NCBI GenBank assembly: GCA_021029095.1
Contig: JAJOHG010000033.1
Coordinates: 62,001 to 126,000 of the forward strand
Direction of reading: 5' to 3'
From: Phellopilus nigrolimitatus
Lineage: Eukaryota > Basidiomycota > Agaricomycetes > Hymenochaetales > Hymenochaetaceae
DNA: 64,000 nt
The notes under the pieces were generated by a model. The model saw nothing but the letters and a program-made list of their open reading frames with translations, searched no databases and had not been told where the DNA came from. A program made the position numbers and the translations under genes. Below are positions 21,768 to 32,511 of this stretch, in pieces (within the stretch, counting starts at the first letter, position 1; each line of letters opens with the position of its first letter).

Positions 21768-24724
21768 TACACGCAAGGAAGAGCGTTTACAGGCGCAGAA
21801 TGCCCAACGTCAGCCGCACGTAACGTGGACATTCAATGAGCAGACTTGCCTACGTGTCAGGTCCTGTAGCAGGCCTTCATGGCGTGCAATAGGCGTTGGC
21901 CCACTTTTCGATGCATCTTTAGGCTCGGGACGTTGGAAACGAATGGTCTGTGTGCCCGGTACCAGTGCGCTCATGGCGACAGCGTCGACAGCGGTGAACT
22001 CACTTCCGCAGAGGCCGAAAAAAGGACGCCTTTCTTGATTTCGTCGACGCGTAGGATGTCGCTCAGATCAGGTTCTTTTTGAGTTGTCGTACGTGGCGAG
22101 GAGAGGGTTAAGCGTCCTCGGACGTTCGTGGATGGAAATACGTGATGTTGACGGAGTCCGACGCGCGAGGGCCTATTTTCGGTTAACGCCGACGGCCTGA
22201 AAATCACTTCGGGACTTGTAATTATAAACTTCTACTTTACTCGGTCTCAAAATCCAGGGGTGTCTCAACTTGTGCATTGTGCTTGTATTTGCACTCACTC
22301 AGAAAAGGACGATCCCTTCCTTAGGTCAGGAATCGTAATCTGACAATCTCGGCGTTGGGTAGCTGTGCCAAATACTGTTTTCTTGGCCATGGCCTGCGCG
22401 CCTTGTCTTTTCCTGCTTGCTCAGGATAAAGAGAGGAACTTCGAGAACAAACTATGCATGAGCACTTGCAGTGGTATGTACCTTAAGGATAGGTTATGGA
22501 AAGGTACACCAAGTTCTCTACTAGTCGCATAAGTGAATAATATATATCTTAGCCGGCGAAGTTGGTCCTTATCTGAATTATGGCACTAACTGCTCAGAAA
22601 CGCAATTTACCGAAATGCGCCTCGATACCCACTCCGACATGATCACGGACCGTCTGGCTGCTCGACGATCTTATCTTTGCTCTCGTTATTTGCTAAGCAA
22701 TCCAGTAGTCGCAATATATATATCTACGCAAAAATGACCCATGGCTTGAACAGATTCTCACTCAAGCAAGTACAACCATGCGGTTCGTACATCTATGACT
22801 ACTAGAGTATTCAACCGAACAGTATGCCTGCATGCACAGTAGACCAATAATCCGAGCATGTAGTCTCCGGTGGACCTATGATACGCTTCTAGTCCTGTCC
22901 TGACAATGCTCGTCAAGCCCGGTTACTTTTCTGGAGACGTGACAGACATCTTCTAGACATCTAATTCACCCTGACAAGGTCATTTTCTCTAGTGTAATCC
23001 CGCCTCATAAGCACCCCGGAATAAGCCTTTTATTTCTGGACCCTGTCATGCTCCTCCAGTATATATTTTCTTCATGACATGAGAAGGTTTTTTAGGTGTC
23101 CTCTACAGTAACGATTGGAACGTCAGTCAAGCACAATCCGACTGCCTGAAATTGGTGTTCTAGTAGCAACACTTGCTTCTGATGTGTGTCCTTGTTTATA
23201 CTTGCCCCGTAATTCCGGCAGCTCTGCGATTCCGCTACTCACGTACGCATTCCAGGATCATCATTATGAAGACTTTAGTCCCGGTGTCCTTTCTCAGTGA
23301 AATGCAGTACAAGAAGCCAATACCTAGTCTGAAACTCGCCGAAGATCGAATTGGAAAAAATAAGAACTTGCAACATTCTCCAGAACGTATTCCCATCCTT
23401 CTGTCGGGGCGATGATTTGATGGACTGTCCTGGTACCGAGCTATCAATCTGGTCGTTTTTATACCTTAATCCAGCGATCCACTCTCTTCTTTATACGGAG
23501 TCTTTCCTCCCACCTTCTTATGACCGCAATTATTTTTGAAGAACCCTATTGCATTTGAGCATTCAAGTCTTGTTATATCGCATCTCCTCATTTCGACGAA
23601 TGACAGCGGCATGCCGCTCGAACGCCGCAACGAGCTTTCTCGCCTCTCGCAAATGGCTTATGCTCGACAAAGGAATCCACTTCAAGTTCAAAAATATACA
23701 ATATTTTTGTATGTAAATTTTCCTCGGCAAATTTTGTAAGGAGGGGAGTATAGCCGGGGTGAGAAATTTCGTTCTGTTTTCAAACTGTGTGCTGACTCGC
23801 CTTGCTTGGATTTCAGACTGACCCGGAAGTTCCTCAAATCGAGACCTCAGACTTACCGTGTGTGGTCACTCTCAGAGATCTCAAGTAATGCCTAGCATGT
23901 GTTGTAGATATTATTGACGCAGCGTCGTACAAGATCCGAAGCGGAAAAGAAACAGAGACGGATAAGTGGCTGATAATTGTTTGTCCGCAATTTACATTCA
24001 GGATCGGCGCCGACGATCTATATTCTGTATTTGGTCGTGGACTCGCTCATTGAGCCGCGACTCGGAAGCAAACGAGGCTACCGCACGGGACATCGAGACG
24101 CCGCGATGAAGAGAGAAAGGGGGGGAGGCATTTTCAACTCTAACGGAGCCAGTCAGAAGTCTAAGCACAAGCAGGTAAAGCTTCCCCGTGTTTAGATTTA
24201 AAGAGTTCTTCATCCTAGTGATAGTACCGCTCAGTATGGATGTCTGACAAAGGGGAGGACATCCGCTTCCAAGAAGGCAAGTGCCTCTACACACAAAAAA
24301 TGACACGGGATCCGGTGCGATGGAAACAAAATGGAAGGACACAGTAGACATGTGCGTATATATTTACTCTATGCTGAGTTCACGGATGATGAGTTTATAG
24401 CAGTATGGTACGGCATTTGGTGTTTGACGGATTAAAATTTCTCGAGGCACGTCGGTATCATTCGGCGGTGTTTGTTGCGTAGATTTGCATTACCATTTCG
24501 GTGCAATGAGTGGACTCACACGATTAGACTGAACATTGCACATCGATATAAAGTATTTGATCAGATAGCTATAGGAAGACAGATATACAATTTAGGATAT
24601 TGAGTATTTAGCAGTGAGGATTTTGTTAAGGTTTGAGTCAAAGAGAAAAAAGAAGCAGGCGTTCAGCCCATTGATAAACAATATTTTCCCTCCGAAGATT
24701 TCCGATATCCTTTCCGATATTTTT
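21768..24724. other. Gene-poor interval of nearly 3 kb
   Basis: The longest stretch without a recognisable gene. All open frames are shorter than about 120 codons and show no motif, signal peptide or splice-consistent structure. No terminal repeats, retroelement domains or tRNA-like arms were noticed. It is AT-richer than the flanking genes, with short low-complexity runs. It may hold a non-coding transcript or decayed sequence, but nothing specific can be shown. Confidence 0.35.
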
Positions 24725-26812
24725 TCACAGACTTGTTGTCTTTTCTACGTTGACTGAAACATCGCTGGCGCCGGGGCTGTCCTGGTGAGCCATATCTACC
24801 ATCGGATACGAAAGAGCGACACTGTCCTCGTCCATATCAGGTTTTTCGTCCGCTTCATTGTGCCGAGGGGTAAAGCTGCGCAGCTCAACACTTCCATCGT
24901 GTGTCCGTAGCCCACTGCCGGTCTGCGAGAACATAGCCGAGTCGATCGTTGTTGTGAGCGCACTCGACGTCGTGTTTCGGCCGCCCCTGCCCACTAGGCC
25001 CCTCAGGCCCTTCTTCGGACCGTACTGGGACAAAGGCCGCGGGTACAGTACGGGCGTATGCGGAGGCGCCGACTTGTTCGGAGAAGAGGGGTCGCTGGAC
25101 GTCGTAGATGTATCCCGCAATCCGTCCGGAAAGTCCGCGTGGATAGGTAGATGCGGCGTATGCATTGTAGTGGGCTGAGAGAGCTCGAAACCTCGCTCGC
25201 GTAGATCGAGAATCATGCGACACGCAAGCACGTCCGAGAACATAATGCTCAGCGGAATGTTGATAGCAGACATGACCGCCTTCGGCCTGATCGGCATGTT
25301 AGTTTGAGATATGCACGTACAAGCAAAGGACGAACTGAAGGTAGAATATGCCATTGATCTAAGAATGCTATCAGATCTTGGTGTTTATAAACATGGTTGA
25401 AACAGCATCATACCAAGTTAGCAATAGAAATGAGAACGAAGTAGAATACACCTAAACGGGAATCAGATTAATTGAAGTATGTAGTAACAGCCACATGAAC
25501 ATAAACTTACCCTCTCGGAGGAAAGTCTGGATGAGCGGACTTGTCGTCGCACCGCACATGCGCCGAATTCGGAGAGCTTTCCACAAAGTCATTGTAGTGA
25601 CTCCAGCGTCGAATGCCAAGGACGCCATCTGATTGGTTTGACATGTCTAATTGGACGGAGTGATAAATAGATACACATCACTTACAAAGAAGCCTGTTAT
25701 ATTAAGTTTCCAAACTCAGGTTAGAATGAATTGGAGACAGTGCAAGGTACCATACCGAGAAGATGGGCGGAATGGGGCTTAGACATAGGGAAGCAGGGTC
25801 CTTTGTCCTGCATATGTGATTGGTGTGTTGAAGATGAGTATATTTAGATGAAAATCTCACGAAGGGGGGTGTGACGAAAGGCAGCGCTGTGTAAAAAATC
25901 AACAAAGGCTAGGAGTACGCCACATAAATGGACCTACGCAGCATCTGTTCAATGGCGACATACAGCTGATACGACAGGACACCGGCAAGGCCCATGCACA
26001 GCACGACTAGGAGGTTGTTGTTCCGGTTGAAAAATGCGTATGTGCGGATCAAAAGCACGACTGACGGATGCTGTCTCAGAATTGAGATGGGCAGCAAAGT
26101 TAGTTGCGGCTAACCTTCCGCTCCTGCTTGGTTCCACATGGCCAAAGCAACGGGTGACTAATAAACCTTATCAGTAAAAGAAGAGTAATAGCGCAATGAA
26201 GGTCGGACACACCTTATAGATCTTCTGGCAAGTCTCTACCGAGTGATCGGCGACGAAGACGGTGAGAACATAGGGCATGACGATAAGAATCCAATATCTA
26301 TTAGAAAACGCAAGTCAATGATTGAATGGGAGGTCATGCAAGTATTCATTTACCTGCAGAACAAGTACGAAATCTTGGCCGCGGTCCAACTTGACTAGAA
26401 CACGATGAGATCGGGCAAGCATACAATCTGTCACGCATTACCTTCCATATCTTTAGTTGCGTCAGATGCAAAGTGAGCGGCATTGGAAAGAAATAAAACG
26501 CACGAATTTGTATTCTCTGGGAAGACTGACGATCCAGTCCCAGACTACCACAGAATCTATAACACACGAGTTTAGGAAGGAATTTCGAAAGAAAGAGAAA
26601 GCGTATCACTTACACATGCCTGTATACATGTGACTATTGAGCACAAACAACATACGGAAAATACGAAGGGCTTACAGCAAAAATAAATCTGAGTGCTGAA
26701 GAGGTGAAGCGAGTAGTCAGCGAAAGGGTAGGGATAGCGTTGACAGCGCTTGCCGTCCGACTTACACGAAGATAAAATGCTGGGCAGTCGTGAGCGCGTC
26801 CGAGTCGGCCAT
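24725..26812 (-). CDS. DUF6533-family multi-span membrane protein
   Basis: Fungal integral membrane protein of unknown role with about seven predicted spans. The start MADSDALTTAQHFIF (26812) is followed by tiny exons; the family signature reads SVVVWDWIVSLPREYKFIW across two introns. Next are the second block YWILIVMPYVLTVFVADHSVE, LIRTYAFFNRNNN, and the loop LPFVTPPF. The last spans lead to AINIPLSIMFSDVLACRMILDLRERGFE. A long hydrophilic cytosolic tail (about 150 residues, Ser/Pro-rich) follows. The gene is cut by ten or so short introns. Agaricomycetes carry large DUF6533 families; a receptor-like role has been guessed but not shown. Confidence 0.72.
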
Positions 26813-27856
26813 GATTTATTTGTGGCTGTCACAGATGTGAACCGAGTTCGAGCGAGACGAGACTAAGGAAAATGAGCGGAGGAAGACGACGACTCGCAAA
26901 GGTTGAACGTCGCTGTGGCAAGAGGAAGAAGGGCGTAACAATCCTCACATTTATAGATACGCAAACGTCAACACTTATACATCGCGTTGTATTGAGCGGG
27001 GTTTGTCTGGCCTGACCGCCAATCCTTTTCGATAGAGCGAGCCAAATATGGAAGGCGTTTGTGTCAATCTGGAAAACGGCGGGACCCTGAACTCCGAAGC
27101 GCGGTCGATTAAGACAACCTAATTGTCCGCCGCAATCCGTTAAGGCCGCATTAGAATCGGTTTAGCAGCGCCACGAATACTTTGAGTATAATCTTAGCGC
27201 ACTAATTTTTTTCCCATTTCCGAAATCGTTGACATCCGATCATGGGGCTGAATCGGTATGAATGCTTGTTTGATGTAGAAGCACACATGCTTTCTGTTGC
27301 ACGTCTTCAGATCCGCGGCAGACAGATGCACCAAGATGCGGAGCCAGAGCATCGTGTCCAATGCAATAGAAGCCACACGTACGGCAGGCCTAGCAAAAAT
27401 GACAATTCCCTCGAAGCACTTTGTCCCGCAGCATCTTCGTCGTGAAGGCGAAGCCGCAGTGGTTGATGCGCAGCATGTTCCTCATGATCTGGCCTCTTGA
27501 CACAAGGAACCGAATGCAACGTAATTTCCATTTCACGGTGTGTTCGTACAATCTCCAGCTTTCTTCTGCATGAGGACAGGACCGTCAGGATTGGGAGCGC
27601 GGGAGTTTGGTGATCACTCTATCGTTCGCTTCCCCGCGAGAAGTCCATTCGTGGACAAGACACTTCGGTACAGACAACACACCAATCACGTCGATGGGTA
27701 TAGTTATGATACATTGCATAGTAGTGGCTCTGTCCAATTGGTAGATGTACATGAGTGCGGCAGCTTGTAGTTCAACAACATGTCAAAAAAGAAACACAAA
27801 TTGGGGAAAGGAAAAGGAAAAAGAGATGAAATAGAAGGAAGAGCAAAACCGACCGC
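26813..27856. other. Intergenic region with a broken coding-like stretch
   Basis: No intact gene. On the minus strand between about 27500 and 27200 two adjacent frames read like one protein: MRNMLRINHCGFAFTTKM continuing, after a one-base shift at a GGG run, into IVIFARPAVRVASIALDTML. No upstream or downstream exons could be joined to it, and I recognise no family. It may be a gene remnant or chance. Confidence 0.3.
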
Positions 27857-28733
27857 TCACTTGGAAAGATTCTCGTAGAACCTCACAAACTTTCCAACTC
27901 CGGGACAAATCGCGAGCCGAACACGTTCGTTCTCCTTCCAAAGACCGCGGCCTTTGCCCTCGAACCAGCTCAACATTGAGCTACCCGTGCGAGTCCCACT
28001 TCCATTGGCCGATCCCGGCAAACCAGCAATCGCGGAGCTCGTTTCACGGTCACGGACCATCCTTGCGAACTTGTCCCGGCGAATACTCCACTTGAGGCTG
28101 CGCACAGCGGGCAGGAGGCGTGGCGCTATCGCGCGCACGGACGAGGGCGCCTCCCCGTCCGGAAGTATACGCGCGAGCTCCGGCGGTGCCTTGTGTTGCA
28201 AATGCGTGCTCAGAACGTGGCGCACACGCGATAGCTGTAAGCGCTTTGAGGTCTCGTACTGTTTGACAGACTGTGGGATACGTAAACCCGAAATTAGAAA
28301 AGCTCTTGGGTGGAGACGAAGATGGACGTACCTCGCGCGAGTTCAGGTAAAGGCCCATTCGCCACCGCCTCTCTAAGCCTAGACCGCGCAGAACGCCCCA
28401 GTGCACTAGATCAGGTACGGTCGGCCTGAGAGCGCCTCCGAGCGCGAAAAGGGAATGCTGAATTCGAGAGGGTGCGACCACTGAGATACGGATCCTATGG
28501 AGCAGAGGATCTTGCGTGAGGATTTTCAGAGTCGGCGAAATACAGCTGAGCGCGTCGAGTTCAGGTATATCTAAGTAGGAAACTATGCGATACAGTAAGT
28601 CATGAGCTCATACGTGCTCGTTAAGTGAGAACATACGAATATGCAGAATGACTTCCGGAGGCAGTGTTTCCAGCATGTTCATCCTGCCAAAAGACGGCTT
28701 TCCGAGCTGTTGAGAGACAGGCAAGCCTTCCAT
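27857..28733 (-). CDS. F-box protein
   Basis: Putative SCF ubiquitin-ligase substrate adaptor. The N-terminal exon ends MLETLPPEVILHI, the hallmark F-box opening. An intron (donor gtatgttc) leads to IPELDALSCISPTLKILTQD, completing the F-box. The rest (VVAPSRIQHSLFALGGALRP, GVLRGLGLERRWRMGLYLN, then after another intron VKQYETSKRLQLSRV, LKWSIRRDKFARMVRDRE and a C-terminal CPGVGKFVRFYENLSK) resembles an Agaricomycete F-box protein group with no known substrate. Start at 28733 gives MEGLPVSQQ; in-frame ATGs immediately before LETLPPE are alternatives. Confidence 0.72.
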
Positions 28734-28879
28734 CACCTGCGTGGCAGTTATGTAGGTTCACATATGCACGCCGCAAAGCCTTCGAACAGAGCGTTGGGTA
28801 CTACACAAGAAGAGTGACGACCGAGAGCTAAGCGATAAGCTCGCGACGGCAAGAACCTAAATATGGTAACTAGCGACCT
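28734..28879. promoter_or_regulatory. Bidirectional promoter region F-box/cutC
   Basis: The two start codons diverge across only about 146 bases, so both genes must share this interval for transcription initiation, unless the cutC start lies further downstream. Confidence 0.4.
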
Positions 28880-30210
28880 ATGACTACATGTAGCTACTAC
28901 ACTCTTTCTAAGTTTCATGCAGACTTGTCATGGACCTGCAAGTCGTCTCCTGGTGCAGAAGCCACTAACGTAGCTCCGAGGAAAATAGACATCAAGATCG
29001 AGGTCTGCATCGACTCGATTGAGTCGGCTCTTGCGTTAGTACCTTCTGGTGTCCATGCTTTGACAGTTTCTGCTCGAGATTGACCCTGGAAAAACGGAAA
29101 TATATCTGTGGTCTTTATATGTCTATCAACGAACTATCTTGCGATCTGGACTATGCATATGAAGAGCCGTCAGGGGCGGAGCGGACCGCCTCGAGATCTG
29201 CAGCAACCTCGCACTCGGAGGCGGGACGACGCCGAGTGTCGGTCTCGTGCGTCTTGTCAAGGAAGTTTGCACCGAGCACATCGAACTGATGGTCCGTATA
29301 AGCGTCGCAATGAACTACAACTATCTCTTCGTATATCTGAAATCAAAATCTGCTGTGTTGTGGACAACGCATGAAGGCGATGGTTCGTCCGCGTACGGGC
29401 GACTTCCTCTATTCCACATATGAAATGGCGGTCATGCATGCCGACATTCAGGCTTTCGCAGCATTGGGGGTATCGGGCGTCGTCTTTGGCGTGCTTAGTG
29501 CTGATGGTACCATCGACGTCGACAATACACGGTCGCTCGTCGAAACTGCTTTGCAGTATGGCTTGCAAGGTCTCCCGTTAAATTATTGATGCTTGAAAAA
29601 ATCGTGGTTTTCTGATAGGCAAATTAACTCAGTTTGCTTTCATCGGGCGTTCGATATGGTTGTCGATCAGCAAGAAGGTCTCATTCTCGCCCATAAAAAT
29701 GCCTGTTTTCTGCTCAATATCACTTTTTAAAAGCTCTGCGAATGCTGGTCACCATTCCGGGCATTACACGCATCCTGACCAGGTGAAACTCTAATCCATG
29801 TCCATCATTTTGAAATAACTACTTCGACTTACGCCTCTTTACGTCCTAGCGGTGGCGCTCCCTCAGCCACAGAGGGACTATCTTCCCTCATTCAGCTCTG
29901 CACAGTGCTCCCCAAACCGCGTATAAAAATAATGCCCGGCTCAGGTGTAAATCCGTCCACGGTGGGACCTCTTTTAAGTACCCTCCTCCATTTAGATGTT
30001 CGCGCGGTGCACCTCAGTGGAGGTAGGTGGGTTGAGAATGAACTGGAACTGACGGTAGAGGGCGGGATGCAATACCGGCCCAAAAGGATGGGTATGGGTG
30101 TCGGTGGGGAGGGGGAGTGGAAAGTGTGGCGCACGCGCGAGGAGACGGTGCGAGCAGTTAGGGACATCGTGGATAGAGAGTGGCTGGCGTTCTCGTCCAC
30201 AGATACTTGA
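28880..30210 (+). CDS. cutC: CutC-family copper homeostasis protein
   Basis: Cytosolic TIM-barrel protein of the CutC family, linked to copper tolerance in bacteria and animals; the fungal role is not established. After introns the family blocks appear in order: KIDIKIEVCIDSIESALA, GGADRLEICSNLALGGGTTP, MVRPRTGDFLYS, GVVFGVLSADGTID, CFHRAFDMV, LVTIPGITRILTSGG and IKIMPGSGVN. Junctions are clean, for example DQQE/ALRML after removing a 57-nt intron. The start (28880) is weakly supported: about 35 residues precede the first conserved strand, so the true first exon may differ. It converges on the desaturase gene 145 bases downstream. Confidence 0.83.
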
Positions 30211-30355
30211 TTACCTTGTGAGTCGAGAGTATTCAACATTGCGCCGCATGTAATTTATGTAAGGTAAACGTCGACTTGTTTGCACCTACACCTTCAATAC
30301 TACATTCATTCGGTCGAAACATGTTCTATCACCAGACCTTCAGCACTCCCACGCA

Positions 30356-32511
30356 CTACACGTCCTTACCGAGACTCTTTTCTCTCTCCGTCACGAGCCT
30401 AGCAACTCTCAATTCGCATAAGCGGCGCCTGGCAGCGCGTGAGTGATTGTTCATTCCGCCATGGAAGGCAGACGACGCGTCCTGTAATGAGATCTGCCTC
30501 GCCCCGGATTTGTCTTCTTCCCCGCTAGACGCTCTGGGGCCCCGCACTGCGTACTTCCGCAAAACAGAAGCACCTCCAGGCTGTTGCGTCAAGGACATTT
30601 GTCGTGTTAGTTCGTAAATAAAGAGGAAATAAAAAGTGAAAACAAATAGACTTTAAGAAAATTATCTGAAAAGGGACACGCACGTGTTCTCCGACATATT
30701 CTGTCACATCTACCGCGAAGCTATCCAGCAGCAACACACACCGTCCTGGCCTTGCACGTGCATAATTCAGAAGTTCCTTCTCATCCCAGGTCTCCCCCAT
30801 CCATCGCGATTCTGTGCTGACCATACTCGTATTCGAACCCTCATCCTCAAGCTCTGAAGAAGAAATTGAATCCGCGGAATCATCCGTAGACCAAGATCGG
30901 CCACGCCGGTGGTGATGCGACATCATCCACGCTCTCGCATTTTTATGTCCTCCTCGCGCGCGCGACGAAGACCTGTCGCGAGCCCGAACCGATGCAGAAG
31001 AAGGATGATCCATTTCGACGGATCCCAGTCGAGTGGCGACGGCCCTGCGCGGAAATCTTGCGGGAAAGCATGCTGCGCGCACATAGTTAATTCGAGTTGA
31101 TGAAATATTTGTCAATACGCATCGGAAAAAGCGCAGTCTGGCGGTAAGATTTACATGCTAAGATGAAGCAATAAGGTAAGTGACGATGAGCGTAAAGACC
31201 TCCAGTCACAAATGCGTGAGGACTTACGAAATTATGGTTACCCTCTCCAGACGTGAGGACTGCCATGACCTGACAGAACCGTAAATAGCTGCGTGTTTAT
31301 ATTAAAATAACAAAATTGCCCACAAAATTGCCTCTCGACGTATTCTCGTCAGAGTACAATTGCAGTCCCTCCCAATGGGCGAGCCTAATCTACGATAAGT
31401 GGCACTCAATATCTTCGTAAAAGTTTGCTCACGAATTAACAAGAAAAGTGCAATGCCAGACTTCATTGAAAATTGAGTACATCGCGTTCGTACACAGAAG
31501 AGACGTTCAAAACGCACTGGCGAGTCTCGACACAAGGCCTCCCCATACGAAAGCTCCAGATGGATCGTTCCATAGCAGTCCAAGAAGCGTAGGCATCGCT
31601 ATACCTAGGAATAGCGCTAGAGGTACTGTTGCAAGATGGAAAATTAGTAGACACTGTTGGACAAAGCACGCGGCTTACCATAGTATTTATGCTGAAATCT
31701 CACGACTACATTCAGGTAAACGGTGTCAGTGCGTACGTAGTTTCCGAAGGGTTAAAAACCTGCCTGGATCGTTTTCTAAATCATCTCGGTTTATCTGCTC
31801 CATCCTCTCGTACTTAGGCTTGTAAAAAATCCAGCCCATATGCGAAAATATTAGGCCGCGAGTTGCAGCATATCTTTGCTGTATCAGTCTAAGGAAATAA
31901 ACTAAAGAGAGCGCTGTCTGGCTTACGGATCATGAATTGGGTCATCAGTGAATCTCTGTAATTCACTATTTTTCAGCGATCATGAGCATCACCATATTTA
32001 AACAAGGGCGACATACATGGTGTAAACGATGTCTCAGGCACCTGTATAATGCTCATCAACCTTCTACACCAAGAAGATACGGAACTGAGAGGAAGTTACC
32101 ACCACTAAACGTTTCTCAGAAATAGTAATTTAATAGTAAAATGAGTGCTGGCTTGCCTTTATAGAACCCTGAAATGCCATGGACCCAAGCGCAGCAAGAA
32201 CAAATCTAAGTGAAAACGTAGCGCGAAATGCACGATGGGAGTAGAGTCGATGGTAACCGACAGTTATCCTATCCGCGTTTTGAGAGTTACAAAATATTAC
32301 TTCGGAGAGGATAAGACCAAGCTCACCCGAAACATGCTGCTTGGAAAACTGCGATTGCTAGCAGCATGGTTGCGCGTGGCACGTCCCATAAAGGCCTGCA
32401 GGACATACCGACACCCGCCGCGATGTGCACGCCAACGAAGAAAATAGCGTTGCTCCACCAGATGTCACCTCGAGGCAGAGATGCGGTAGCCGGACTTGCT
32501 ACCAGTGTCAT
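30356..32511 (-). CDS. OLE1: Acyl-CoA desaturase with C-terminal cytochrome b5 (OLE1-like)
   Basis: ER membrane delta-9-type fatty-acid desaturase. Start MTLVASPATASLPRGDIWW (32511). The three histidine boxes are GYHRLYSHRAF; WWCLRHRLHH followed by RFTDDP; and GEGNHNF-H-H-AFPQDF. Between them are GWIFYKPKYER, VVRFQHKYY, PLALFLGIAMPTLLG and LAHWEGLQLYSDEN. The fused cytochrome b5 shows YVGEHPGGASVLRKYAVRG and FHGGMNNHSRAARRR with both axial His. Box 2 requires a 5-nt exon (32100-32104), box 3 a 3-nt exon (31155-31157). Two introns seem to use GC donors. A base appears missing from an A run near 30942, between EEDIK and NARAWMMSHHH. Confidence 0.85.
31155..31157 (-). other. Predicted 3-nt microexon (CAT) in the desaturase
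   Basis: The exon ending HNF (donor gtaagtcc at 31227) and the exon starting HAFPQDF (31072) would join to HNFHA, lacking one iron-ligand histidine. Between them the minus strand reads ttcatcttag-CAT-gtaaatct, so a 3-nt exon with perfect AG and GT flanks adds His and restores HNFHH. Flanking introns would be 70 nt (31158-31227) and 82 nt (31073-31154), both normal for this window, versus a single unusually long intron of 155 nt. Confidence 0.62.
31706..31763 (-). other. Probable GC-AG intron in the desaturase
   Basis: The exon ends ENDP plus G and the next begins TC GTG AGA (VVRFQHKYY). The in-phase donor reads GCAGGT; using the GT three bases further on would break the frame. The acceptor is tgtag. 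Intron length is 58 nt. Confidence 0.45.
32100..32104 (-). other. Predicted 5-nt microexon (TGGTG) in the desaturase
   Basis: GSIK ends at 32157 and RHRLHH begins within the exon 32017-32041. The conserved WWC between them can be built only from TGGTG (32100-32104) plus G TGC. It is flanked by a 52-nt intron with GC donor (32105-32156, AAG/GCAAGC) and a 58-nt GT-AG intron (32042-32099). Confidence 0.58.

Noticed and set aside
22220..22300. tRNA-like T-arm phrase
   Set aside because: No matching acceptor, D or anticodon stems could be drawn around it.
31049..31240. Desaturase with a mutated third histidine box (dead enzyme)
   Set aside because: A perfectly flanked CAT microexon explains the missing histidine without invoking loss of function.
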